A stretch of DNA of 64,000 bases from Nemertoderma westbladi. Taxonomy: Eukaryota; Xenacoelomorpha; Nemertodermatida; Nemertodermatidae. The notes under the pieces are model-generated. The model was not told where the DNA came from. It made no database searches and saw only the letters and a program-made list of their open reading frames with translations. Location: NCBI GenBank assembly GCA_032718475.1, contig JAUCBJ010008526.1, positions 1 through 64,000 on the forward strand, read 5' to 3'. Both the position numbers and the translations under genes were made by a program. Shown piece by piece: positions 1 to 14,000 of the stretch (positions within the stretch are counted from its first letter, which is position 1; each line of letters starts with the position of its first letter).

Positions 1-240
1 ACGTAGCGAATGATGAGCCAGGCCAATCAAAGGGCATAAATTATCTTATTGCTCAAATGTGAGGCAGTGGAAAATTCTGTTAGGATTCCATGTCCCAGAT
101 TAGTGTAAGGGCCGGACTGCGTTGAACGATGAGCTGGGCCAATCATAGAGCACGAAGCACTTCATTGCTCAATGGTGAAGCTGTGGAAAATTCTGTTTAG
201 TTTCCATGTGCAATTTCTAGTATAAAAAGGCCGGTTTGCC
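1..240 (+). promoter_or_regulatory. Duplicated CCAAT/TATA promoter-like module (possible LTR U3)
   Basis: Two diverged tandem copies of a ~116-bp segment are visible, about 8-121 and 124-240. Each begins with GATGAGC and a CCAAT box (23-27 and 139-143) and shares TGGAAAATTCTGTT and GGCCGG. Only the second copy has a good TATA box, TATAAAAAGG at 221-230; the matching place in copy 1 reads GTGTAAGGG. The spacing of CCAAT to TATA (~80 bp) suits a polymerase II promoter. Repeated upstream modules are common in LTR U3 regions, but no second LTR, primer-binding site or retroviral-type protein is seen, so the LTR reading is inference. Confidence 0.45.
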
Positions 241-2012
241 TTCGGTTATCACCTTATTACGTTATTATCACACCTTATACTTCGTTACCCCTTTTCTCCA
301 CCTTATAGTTTATTCTTGTAAAATTAGTTAATTCGGTTTCTTGTTGAAACTTTATTTGATAAATCCTTTTGTAAAACTGTAAATATACTGCAATTTCCTG
401 ACATGTTTTCTTTTGGTCCGACTTCGGGACAGCCGAACACCAGGGAGATGGCAGCCTAGATCGTTAGGCCGTAAGCAACGCAGGGAAGGGATGTCCACAA
501 CACGCTAGCGCCCACATTGGATTGACCGCGCACCCCCTTTGCCCCTTCGAAATGCTCAACTTGCCATGCAGCGCCCGCTTTGTGAGAAGGTAAGACTTTG
601 TTCGACGCCCTTGCCCGCCGTAAGACCTATAGATCAGGGTAAGCGTGACATCGTACTGGACGCCGCAAATTTAGGATCAAATAATTATATCCAGACACCC
701 CCCCTTTGTCAAGTCCTACGAATCCCTGGGTTAACCTGTACTTCCTACAGGTGCGAACTATTGCCATTCGTCAGTACGCGAGTACACATTAGGTACGGAC
801 AGCATATGTTCCATAATTTAGTGATTCGTAGCACTGACTGTTTGGTACCGGTTCGCTTTGTAGAACGTACATTAGTACCCCCCCCCCCCCCCCCCCCTGT
901 CTGGAGTTAGCTATTTGATCAGGCAAGGAGCATTTCTGCTACCGGCACACTGCTTGGCCTAGGGAGGTTTATTAATATCCTACCGCGCCTTGCCACGTAC
1001 TGATAGGTATTGCTGCTAACTACCGCAGCAACAAAGTTCTAGAATTAAATTAGTATACCAGATCAGCTAACGTACGGTAGCGATTAACCCCTATTCTTAT
1101 CTTACAACCAGAATCTGGTATTAGTGCCGATCACGGGTGTAGTTACTAACACTGTGGTTGCCCATTGGGTTGTGGATAGGAAGGAGAGAGCTTGACGTCA
1201 TTCGTGAGTATAAAGTTCTACAAACGCGACTAGTTTATTTTAGTAGCTAGCGCACGGTATCATTTTAGTCAGAAAATCACTAAAACCTAGTAAAAGGAAT
1301 TACACGAAATTGTTTTATTTGTAACACACCCACACACACACGCCCTAAAACATATCGCCCTTAAAGTTCTACTAACTATAGCGTACTATACATTACGTTA
1401 GGTGGAAATTATCTGTATTTGTAAAATTAGGATCTGATTTAGTTGCGGCAAAATAAGGAGTATTTCACTTTCGTTATTAAACTGTTGTTTGTCTGGACAA
1501 CGGTATTGTTACATTTAGGCTTGACCTTTTAGACTGATTTCGTACAGGGGGATCAGTTATCGTTACATTTAGGTACGACCCCTTTTCGACTGATTTAGGA
1601 CTGTCAGTGTTGTTACGCTAGGTCTGTTAACCCACTAGCTCGTATATAAACCATATAAATCACACCGCGGCAAGTTACTGTATTTAGGACTGTCAGTGAT
1701 AGTTAGGATTCGCTGCGCGGGGATTGTTTTCCCGTGAGTTTGGTCTGTTACTGTAACTGTACATCTGCCTCACCGGTTAGAGGACAGGTATCCTTCTGTC
1801 TAGTACGTAGGCATTCGACCCGCTCACGTACATAGAATAGATACAAGGCTCTGTTCCTCGCCAGTAGTCGTTTGTGTACTATATCTGTTTGTTTAGATAT
1901 CCTGGACTGGGATTTGTTGTCAGATACTGTACAAGCCCGTATACATTACTAGAGTCTCATAGTAAGATACATCGTTACTAGGATCTGGTAAGCGGTATAC
2001 TACTGGACCCTT
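241..2012. other. Unrecognised non-coding stretch
   Basis: No convincing gene. It holds a 20-C run (878-897), a short CA repeat (~1323-1341) and loosely repeated phrases such as GTTACATTTAGG (1507-1620) and TTTAGGACTGTCAGTG (~1600 and ~1683). The open frame at 539-910 looks accidental: it has no recognisable domain and ends by translating the C run into proline. It could be the interior of a decayed retroelement whose promoter is at 1-240. Confidence 0.4.
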
Positions 2013-5000
2013 ACACCTAGTGTTAGTAATCTAGGAGAAATATAAGGAACACCTAGTGTTAGTAATCTAGGAGAATTATAAGGAACACCTAGTGTTAGTA
2101 ATCTAGGAGAAATATAAGGGACACCTTGTGTTAGTAATCTAGGATAAATATAAGGAACACCTAGTGTTAGTAATCTAGGAGAAATATAAGGAACACCCAG
2201 TGTTAGTAATCTAGGATAAATATAAGGAACACCTAGTGTTAGTAATCTAGGATAAATATAAGGGACACCTAGTGTTAGTAATCTAGGAGAAATATAAGGG
2301 ACACCTTGTGTTAGTAATCTAGGATAAATATAAGGAACACCTAGTGTTAGTAATCTAGGAGAAATATAAGGAACACCTAGTGTTAGTAATCTAGGAGAAA
2401 TATAAGGAACACCTAGTGTTAGTAATCTAGGAGAAATATAAGGAACACCTAGTGTTAGTAATCTAGGAGAAATATAAGGGACACCTTGTGTTAGTAATCT
2501 AGGATAAATATAAGGAACACCTAGTGTTAGTAATCTAGGAGAAATATAAGGAACACCTAGTGTTAGTAATCTAGGATAAATATAAGGGACACCTAGTGTT
2601 AGTAATCTAGGAGAAATATAAGGGATACCTAGTGTTAGTAATCTAGGAGAAATATAAGGGACACCTTGTGTTAGTAATCTAGGATAAATATAAGGAACAC
2701 CTAGTGTTAGTAATCTAGGAGAAATATAAGGAACACCTAGTGTTAGTAATCTAGGATAAATATAAGGAACACCTAGTGTTAGTAATCTAGGAGAAATATA
2801 AGGAACACCTAGTGTTAGTAATCTAGGATAAATATAAGGAACACCTAGTGTTAGTAATCTAGGAGAAATATAAGGAACACCTAGTGTTAGTAATCTAGGA
2901 GAAATATAAGGAACACCTAGTGTTAGTAATCTAGGAGAAATATATAGAACACTTAATGTTAGTAATCTAGGATAAATATAAGGGACACCTAGTGTTAGTA
3001 ATCTAGGAGAAATATAAGGGATACCTAGTGTTAGTAATCTAGGAGAAATATAAGGAACACCTAGTGTTAGTAATCTAGGATAAATATATTGAACACTTAA
3101 TGTTAGTAATCTAGGATAAATATAAGGGACACCTAGTGTTAGTAATCTAGGAGAAATATAAGGAACACCTAGTGTTAGTAATCTAGGATAAATATATTGA
3201 ACACTTAATGTTAGTAATCTAGGATAAATATAAGGGACACCTCGTGTTAGTAATCTAGGATAAATATAAGGAACACCTAGTGTTAGTAATCTAGGAGAAA
3301 TATAAGGAACACCTAGTGTTAGTAATCTAGGAGAAATATAAGGGATACCTAGTGTTAGTAATCTAGGAGAAATATAAGGAACACCTAGTGTTAGTAATCT
3401 AGGATAAATATATAAAACACTTAATGTTAGTAATCTAGGATAAATATAAGGGACACCTAGTGTTAGTAATCTAGGATAAATATAAGGAATACCTAATGTT
3501 AGTAATCTAGGAGAAATATATAGAACACCTAGTGTTAGTAATCTAGGAGAAATATAAGGGACACCTAGTGTTAATAATCTAGGATAAATATAAGGAACAC
3601 CTAGTGTTAGTAATCTAGGATAAATATAAGGAACACCTAGTGTTAGTAATCTAGGAGAATTATAAGGAACACCTAGTGTTAGTAATCTAGGAGAAATATA
3701 AGGAATACCTAATGTTAGTAATCTAGGAGAAATATAAGGAACACCTAGTGTTAGTAATCTAGGAGAATTATAAGGAACACCTAGTGTTAGTAATCTAGGA
3801 TAAATATAAGGGACACCTAGTGTTAGTAATCTAGGATAAATATATGGAACACTTAGTGTTAGTGATCTAGGATATTATAAGGAACACCTAGTGTTAGTAA
3901 TCTAGGAGAAATATAAGGAATACCTAATGTTAGTAATCTAGGAGAAATATAAGGAACACCTAGTGTTAGTAATCTAGGAGAAATATAAGGGACACCTAGT
4001 GTTAATAATCTAGGATAAATATAAGGAACACCTAGTGTTAGTAATCTAGGATAAATATAAGGAACACCTAGTGTTAGTAATCTAGGAGAATTATAAGGAA
4101 CACCTAGTGTTAGTAATCTAGGAGAAATATAAGGAATACCTAATGTTAGTAATCTAGGAGAAATATAAGGAACACCTAGTGTTAGTAATCTAGGAGAATT
4201 ATAAGGAACACCTAGTGTTAGTAATCTAGGATAAATATAAGGAACACCTAGTGTTAGTAATCTAGGATAAATATAAGGAACACCTAGTGTTAGTAATCTA
4301 GGAGAAATATAAGGAACACCTAGTGTTAGTAATCTAGGAGAAATATAAGGAACACCTAGTGTTAGTAATCTAGGAGAATTATAAGGAACACCTAGTGTTA
4401 GTAATCTAGGATAAATATAAGGAACACCTAGTGTTAGTAATCTAGGAGAATTATAAGGAACACCTAGTGTTAGTAATCTAGGAGAAATATAAGGAATACC
4501 TAATGTTAGTAATCTAGGAGAAATATAAGGAATACCTAATGTTAGTAATCTAGGAGAATTATAAGGAACACCTAGTGTTAGTAATCTAGGAGAAATATAA
4601 GGAATACCTAATGTTAGTAATCTAGGAGAAATATAAGGAACACCTAGTGTTAGTAATCTAGGAGAATTATAAGGAACACCTAGTGTTAGTAATCTAGGAT
4701 AAATATAAGGGACACCTAGTGTTAGTAATCTAGGATAAATATATGGAACACTTAGTGTTAGTGATCTAGGATATTATAAGGAACACCTAGTGTTAGTAAT
4801 CTAGGAGAAATATAAGGAATACCTAATGTTAGTAATCTAGGAGAAATATAAGGAACACCTAGTGTTAGTAATCTAGGAGAAATATAAGGGACACCTAGTG
4901 TTAATAATCTAGGATAAATATAAGGAACACCTAGTGTTAGTAATCTAGGATAAATATAAGGAACACCTAGTGTTAGTAATCTAGGAGAATTATAAGGAAC

Positions 5001-8000
5001 ACCTAGTGTTAGTAATCTAGGAGAAATATAAGGAATACCTAATGTTAGTAATCTAGGAGAAATATAAGGAACACCTAGTGTTAGTAATCTAGGAGAATTA
5101 TAAGGAACACCTAGTGTTAGTAATCTAGGATAAATATAAGGAACACCTAGTGTTAGTAATCTAGGATAAATATAAGGAACACCTAGTGTTAGTAATCTAG
5201 GAGAAATATAAGGAACACCTAGTGTTAGTAATCTAGGAGAAATATAAGGAACACCTAGTGTTAGTAATCTAGGAGAATTATAAGGAACACCTAGTGTTAG
5301 TAATCTAGGATAAATATAAGGAACACCTAGTGTTAGTAATCTAGGAGAATTATAAGGAACACCTAGTGTTAGTAATCTAGGAGAAATATAAGGAATACCT
5401 AATGTTAGTAATCTAGGAGAAATATAAGGAATACCTAATGTTAGTAATCTAGGAGAAATATAAGGAATACCTAATGTTAGTAATCTAGGATAAATATAAG
5501 GAACACCTAGTGTTAGTAATCTAGGAGAATTATAAGGAACACCTAGTGTTAGTAATCTAGGAGAAATATAAGGAATACCTAATGTTAGTAATCTAGGAGA
5601 AATATAAGGAACACCTAGTGTTAGTAATCTAGGAGAATTATAAGGAACACCTAGTGTTAGTAATCTAGGAGAAATATAAGGAATACCTAATGTTAGTAAT
5701 CTAGGAGAAATATAAGGAATACCTAATGTTAGTAATCTAGGAGAAATATAAGGAACACCTAGTGTTAGTAATCTAGGATAAATATAAGGAATACCTAATG
5801 TTAGTAATCTAGGAGAAATATATAGAACACCTAGTGTTAGTAATCTAGGAGAAATATAAGGGACACCTAGTGTTAATAATCTAGGATAAATATATAGAAC
5901 ACTTAATGTTAGTAATCTAGGATAAATATAAGGGACACCTAGTGTTAGTAATCTAGGATAAATATAAGGGACACCTAGTGTTAGTAATCTAGGATAAATA
6001 TAAGGAATACCTAATGTTAGTAATCTAGGAGAAATATATAGAACACCTAGTGTTAGTAATCTAGGAGAAATATAAGGAACACCTAGTGTTAGTAATCTAG
6101 GATAAATATAAGGAACACCTAGTGTTAGTAATCTAGGAGAATTATAAGGAACACCTAGTGTTAGTAATCTAGGAGAAATATAAGGAATACCTAATGTTAG
6201 TAATCTAGGAGAAATATAAGGAACACCTAGTGTTAGTAATCTAGGAGAAATATAAGGAACACCTAGTGTTAGTAATCTAGGAGAATTATATGAACACCTA
6301 GTGTTAGTAATCTAGGATAAATATAAGGAACACCTAGTGTTAGTAATCTAGGAGAATTATAAGGAACACCTAGTGTTAGTAATCTAGGAGAAATATAAGG
6401 AATACCTAATGTTAGTAATCTAGGAGAATTATAAGGAACACCTAGTGTTAGTAATCTAGGATAAATATAAGGAACACCTAGTGTTAGTAATCTAGGAGAA
6501 ATATAAGGAACACCTAGTGTTAGTAATCTAGGAGAAATATAAGGAACACCTAGTGTTAGTAATCTAGGAGAAATATAAGGAACACCTAGTGTTAGTAATC
6601 TAGGATAAATATATTGAACACTTAATGTTAGTAATCTAGGATAAATATAAGGGACACCTTGTGTTAGTAATCTAGGAGAAATATAAGGAACACCTAGTGT
6701 TAGTAATCTAGGATAAATATAAGGGACACCTTGTGTTAGTAATCTAGGAGAAATATAAGGAACACCTAGTGTTAGTAATCTAGGATAAATATATAGAACA
6801 CTTAATGTTAGTAATCTAGGATAAATATAAGGGACACCTAGTGTTAGTAATCTAGGATAAATATAAGGGACACCTTGTGTTAGTAATCTAGGAGAAATAT
6901 AAGGAACACCTAGTGTTAGTAATCTAGGATAAATATATAGAACACTTAATGTTAGTAATCTAGGATAAATATAAGGGACACCTAGTGTTAGTAATCTAGG
7001 ATAAATATAAGGAATACCTAATGTTAGTAATCTAGGAGAAATATATAGAACACCTAGTGTTAGTAATCTAGGAGAAATATAAGGGACACCTAGTGTTAAT
7101 AATCTAGGATAAATATAAGGAACACCTAGTGTTAGTAATCTAGGATAAATATAAGGAACACCTAGTGTTAGTAATCTAGGAGAATTATAAGGAACACCTA
7201 GTGTTAGTAATCTAGGAGAAATATAAGGAATACCTAATGTTAGTAATCTAGGAGAAATATAAGGAACACCTAGTGTTAGTAATCTAGGAGAATTATAAGG
7301 AACACCTAGTGTTAGTAATCTAGGAGAAATATAAGGAACACCTAGTGTTAGTAATCTAGGAGAAATATAAGGGATACCTAGTGTTAGTAATCTAGGAGAA
7401 ATATAAGGAACACCTAGTGTTAGTAATCTAGGATAAATATATAGAACACTTAATGTTAGTAATCTAGGATAAATATAAGGGACACCTCGTGTTAGTAATC
7501 TAGGAGAAATATAAGGAACACCTAGTGTTAGTAATCTAGGATAAATATAAGGAACACCTAGTGTTAGTAATCTAGGATAAATATAAGGAATACCTAATGT
7601 TAGTAATCTAGGAGAAATATATAGAACACCTAGTGTTAGTAATCTAGGATAAATATAAGGAACACCAAGTGTTAGTAATCTAGGATAAATATAAGGAATA
7701 CCTAATGTTAGTAATCTAGGAGAAATATATAGAACACCTAGTGTTAGTAATCTAGGAGAAATATAAGGGATACCTAGTGTTAGTAATCTAGGAGAATTAT
7801 AAGGAACACCTAGTGTTAGTAATCTAGGATAAATATATGGGACACCTAGTGTTAGTAATCTAGGATAAATATAAGGAACACCTAGTGTTAGTAATCTAGG
7901 ATAAATATAAGGAACACCTAGTGTTAGTAATCTAGGATAAATATATTGAACACTTAATGTTAGTAATCTAGGATAAATATAAGGGATACCTAGTGTTAGT

Positions 8001-11000
8001 AATCTAGGAGAAATATAAGGAACACCTAGTGTTAGTAATCTAGGAGAAATATAAGGAACACCTAGTGTTAGTAATCTAGGAGAAATATAAGGAACACCTA
8101 GTGTTAGTAATCTAGGAGAAATATAAGGAACACCTAGTGTTAGTAATCTAGGAGAAATATAAGGAACACCTAGTGTTAGTAATCTAGGATAAATATATAG
8201 AACACTTAATGTTAGTAATCTAGGATAAATATAAGGGACACCTAGTGTTAGTAATCTAGGAGAAATATAAGGAACACCCAGTGTTAGTAATCTAGGATAA
8301 ATATAAGGAACACCTAGTGTTAGTAATCTAGGATAAATATATTGAACACTTAATGTTAGTAATCTAGGATAAATATAAGGGACACCTAGTGTTAGTAATC
8401 TAGGATAAATATAAGGAACACCTAGTGTTAGTAATCTAGGATAAATATAAGGAATACCTAGTGTTAGTAATCTAGGATAAATATATAGAACACTTAATGT
8501 TAGTAATCTAGGATAAATATAAGGGACACCTAGTGTTAGTAATCTAGGAGAAATATAAGGGACACCTAGTGTTAGTAATCTAGGATAAATATAAGGAACA
8601 CCAAGTGTTAGTAATCTAGGAGAAATATAAGGAACACCTAGTGTTAGTAATCTAGGAGAAATATAAGGAACACCTAGTGTTAGTAATCTAGGAGAAATAT
8701 AAGGAATACCTAATGTTAGTAATCTAGGAGAAATATATAGAACACTTAATGTTAGTAATCTAGGATAAATATAAGGGACACCTAGTGTTAGTAATCTAGG
8801 ATAAATATAAGGAACACCTAGTGTTAGTAATCTAGGAGAAATATAAGGAACACCAAGTGTTAGTAATCTAGGAGAAATATAAGGGACACCTAGTGTTAGT
8901 AATCTAGGAGAAATATAAGGGACACCTAGTGTTAATAATCTAGGATAAATATAAGGAACACCTAGTGTTAGTAATCTAGGATAAATATAAGGAACACCTA
9001 GTGTTAGTAATCTAGGAGAAATATAAGGGACACCTAGTGTTAGTAATCTAGGAGAAATATAAGGGACACCTAGTGTTAATAATCTAGGATAAATATAAGG
9101 AACACCTAGTGTTAGTAATCTAGGATAAATATAAGGAACACCTAGTGTTAGTAATCTAGGAGAATTATAAGGAACACCTAGTGTTAGTAATCTAGGAGAA
9201 ATATAAGGAATACCTAATGTTAGTAATCTAGGAGAAATATAAGGAACACCTAGTGTTAGTAATCTAGGAGAATTATAAGGAACACCTAGTGTTAGTAATC
9301 TAGGATAAATATAAGGAACACCTAGTGTTAGTAATCTAGGAGAAATATAAGGAACACCTAGTGTTAGTAATCTAGGAGAAATATATAGAACACTTAATGT
9401 TAGTAATCTAGGAGAAATATAAGTAACACCTAGTGTTAGTAATCTAGGAGAAATATAAGGAACACCTAGTGTTAGTAATCTAGGATAAATATAAGGAACA
9501 CTTAGTGTTAGTAATCTAGGATAAATATAAGGGACACCTAGTGTTAGTAATCTAGGATAAATATAAGGAACACCTAGTGTTAGTAATCTAGGAGAAATAT
9601 AAGGAACACCAAGTGTTAGTAATCTAGGAGAAATATAAGGGGCACCTCTAGGATTAATATAAGGAACACCTAGTGTTAGTAATCTAGGAGAAATATAAGG
9701 GACACCTAGTGTTAGTAATCTAGGAGAAATATAAGGGACACCTAGTGTTAATAATCTAGGATAAATATAAGGAACACCTAGTGTTAGTAATCTAGGATAA
9801 ATATAAGGAACACCTAGTGTTAGTAATCTAGGAGAAATATAAGGGACACCTAGTGTTAGTAATCTAGGAGAAATATAAGGGACACCTAGTGTTAATAATC
9901 TAGGATAAATATAAGGAACACCTAGTGTTAGTAATCTAGGATAAATATAAGGAACACCTAGTGTTAGTAATCTAGGAGAATTATAAGGAACACCTAGTGT
10001 TAGTAATCTAGGAGAAATATAAGGAATACCTAATGTTAGTAATCTAGGAGAAATATAAGGAACACCTAGTGTTAGTAATCTAGGAGAATTATAAGGAACA
10101 CCTAGTGTTAGTAATCTAGGATAAATATAAGGAACACCTAGTGTTAGTAATCTAGGAGAAATATAAGGAACACCTAGTGTTAGTAATCTAGGAGAAATAT
10201 AAGGAACACCTAGTGTTAGTAATCTAGGAGAAATATAAGGGATACCTAGTGTTAGTAATCTAGGAGAAATATAAGGAACACCTAGTGTTAGTAATCTAGG
10301 AGAAATATAAGGAACACCTAGTGTTAGTAATCTAGGATAAATATAAGGAACACTTAGTGTTAGTAATCTAGGATAAATATAAGGGACACCTAGTGTTAGT
10401 AATCTAGGATAAATATAAGGAACACCTAGTGTTAGTAATCTAGGAGAAATATAAGGAACACCAAGTGTTAGTAATCTAGGAGAAATATAAGGGGCACCTC
10501 TAGGATTAATATAAGGAACACCTAGTGTTAGTAATCTAGGAGAAATATAAGGGACACCTAGTGTTAGTAATCTAGGAGAAATATAAGGGACACCTAGTGT
10601 TAATAATCTAGGATAAATATAAGGAACACCTAGTGTTAGTAATCTAGGATAAATATAAGGAACACCTAGTGTTAGTAATCTAGGAGAAATATAAGGGACA
10701 CCTAGTGTTAGTAATCTAGGAGAAATATAAGGGACACCTAGTGTTAATAATCTAGGATAAATATAAGGAACACCTAGTGTTAGTAATCTAGGATAAATAT
10801 AAGGAACACCTAGTGTTAGTAATCTAGGATAAATATAAGGAACACCTAGTGTTAGTAATCTAGGAGAAATATAAGGAACACCTAGTGTTAGTAATCTAGG
10901 AGAAATATAAGGAACACCTAGTGTTAGTAATCTAGGAGAAATATAAGGGATACCTAGTGTTAGTAATCTAGGAGAAATATAAGGAACACCTAGTGTTAGT

Positions 11001-14000
11001 AATCTAGGAGAAATATAAGGAACACCTAGTGTTAGTAATCTAGGATAAATATAAGGAACACTTAGTGTTAGTAATCTAGGATAAATATAAGGGACACCTA
11101 GTGTTAGTAATCTAGGATAAATATAAGGAACACCTAGTGTTAGTAATCTAGGAGAAATATAAGGAACACCAAGTGTTAGTAATCTAGGAGAAATATAAGG
11201 GGCACCTCTAGGATTAATATAAGGAACACCTAGTGTTAGTAATCTAGGAGAAATATAAGGGACACCTAGTGTTAGTAATCTAGGAGAAATATAAGGGACA
11301 CCTAGTGTTAATAATCTAGGATAAATATAAGGAACACCTAGTGTTAGTAATCTAGGATAAATATAAGGAACACCTAGTGTTAGTAATCTAGGAGAAATAT
11401 AAGGGACACCTAGTGTTAGTAATCTAGGAGAAATATAAGGGACACCTAGTGTTAATAATCTAGGATAAATATAAGGAACACCTAGTGTTAGTAATCTAGG
11501 ATAAATATAAGGAACACCTAGTGTTAGTAATCTAGGAGAATTATAAGGAACACCTAGTGTTAGTAATCTAGGAGAAATATAAGGAATACCTAATGTTAGT
11601 AATCTAGGAGAAATATAAGGAACACCTAGTGTTAGTAATCTAGGAGAATTATAAGGAACACCTAGTGTTAGTAATCTAGGATAAATATAAGGAACACCTA
11701 GTGTTAGTAATCTAGGAGAAATATAAGGAACACCTAGTGTTAGTAATCTAGGAGAAATATAAGGAACACCTAGTGTTAGTAATCTAGGAGAAATATAAGG
11801 GATACCTAGTGTTAGTAATCTAGGAGAAATATAAGGAACACCTAGTGTTAGTAATCTAGGATAAATATATAGAACACTTAATGTTAGTAATCTAGGATAA
11901 ATATAAGGGACACCTCGTGTTAGTAATCTAGGAGAAATATAAGGAACACCTAGTGTTAGTAATCTAGGATAAATATATAGAACACTTAATGTTAGTAATC
12001 TAGGATAAATATAAGGGACACCTAGTGTTAGTAATCTAGGAGAAATATAAGGAACACCCAGTGTTAGTAATCTAGGATAAATATATAGAACACCTAGTGT
12101 TAGTAATCTAGGAGAAATATAAGGAACACTTAGTGTTAGTAATCTAGGAGAAATATAAGGAACACCTAGTGTTAGTAATCTAGGAGAAATATATAGAACA
12201 CCTAGTGTTAGTAATCTAGGAGAAATATAAGGAACACTTAGTGTTAGTAATCTAGGAGAAATATAAGGAACACCTAGTGTTAGTAATCTAGGATAAATAT
12301 AAGGAACACCTAGTGTTAGTAATCTAGGAGAAATATAAGGGATACCTAGTGTTAGTAATCTAGGAGAAATATAAGGAACACCTAGTGTTAGTAATCTAGG
12401 ATAAATATATAGAACACTTAATGTTAGTAATCTAGGATAAATATAAGGGACACCTAGTGTTAGTAATCTAGGAGAAATATAAGGAACACCCAGTGTTAGT
12501 AATCTAGGATAAATATAAGGAACACCTAGTGTTAGTAATCTAGGATAAATATATTGAACACTTAATGTTAGTAATCTAGGATAAATATAAGGGACACCTA
12601 GTGTTAGTAATCTAGGAGAAATATAAGGAATACCTAATGTTAGTAATCTAGGAGAAATATAAGGAACACCTAGTGTTAGTAATCTAGGAGAATTATAAGG
12701 AACACCTAGTGTTAGTAATCTAGGATAAATATAAGGAACACCTAGTGTTAGTAATCTAGGAGAAATATAAGGAACACCTAGTGTTAGTAATCTAGGAGAA
12801 ATATAAGGAACACCTGGTGTTAGTAATCTAGGAGAAATATAAGGGATACCTAGTGTTAGTAATCTAGGAGAAATATAAGGAACACCTAGTGTTAGTAATC
12901 TAGGATAAATATATAGAACACTTAATGTTAGTAATCTAGGATAAATATAAGGGACACCTCGTGTTAGTAATCTAGGAGAAATATAAGGAACACCTAGTGT
13001 TAGTAATCTAGGATAAATATATAGAACACTTAATGTTAGTAATCTAGGATAAATATAAGGGACACCTAGTGTTAGTAATCTAGGAGAAATATAAGGAACA
13101 CCCAGTGTTAGTAATCTAGGATAAATATAGAGAACACCTAGTGTTAGTAATCTAGGAGAAATATAAGGAACACTTAGTGTTAGTAATCTAGGAGAAATAT
13201 AAGGAACACCTAGTGTTAGTAATCTAGGAGAAATATATAGAACACCTAGTGTTAGTAATCTAGGAGAAATATAAGGAACACTTAGTGTTAGTAATCTAGG
13301 AGAAATATAAGGAACACCTAGTGTTAGTAATCTAGGATAAATATAAGGAACACCTAGTGTTAGTAATCTAGGAGAAATATAAGGGATACCTAGTGTTAGT
13401 AATCTAGGAGAAATATAAGGAACACCTAGTGTTAGTAATCTAGGATAAATATATAGAACACTTAATGTTAGTAATCTAGGATAAATATAAGGGACACCTA
13501 GTGTTAGTAATCTAGGAGAAATATAAGGAACACCCAGTGTTAGTAATCTAGGATAAATATAAGGAACACCTAGTGTTAGTAATCTAGGATAAATATATTG
13601 AACACTTAATGTTAGTAATCTAGGATAAATATAAGGGACACCTAGTGTTAGTAATCTAGGAGAAATATAAGGGACACCTAGTGTTAGTAATCTAGGAGAA
13701 ATATAAGGGACACCTAGTGTTAGTAATCTAGGATAAATATAAGGAACACCAAGTGTTAGTAATCTAGGAGAATTATAAGGAACACCTAGTGTTAGTAATC
13801 TAGGAGAAATATAAGGGATACCTAGTGTTAGTAATCTAGGAGAAATATAAGGAACACCTAGTGTTAGTAATCTAGGATAAATATATAGAACACTTAATGT
13901 TAGTAATCTAGGATAAATATATAGAACACTTAATGTTAGTAATCTAGGATAAATATAAGGAATGTTAGTAATCTAGGATAAATATAAGGGACACCTAGTG

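Noticed and set aside
539-910. 123-codon ORF
   Set aside because: No domain, ends in a translated poly-C run, no splice or promoter support.
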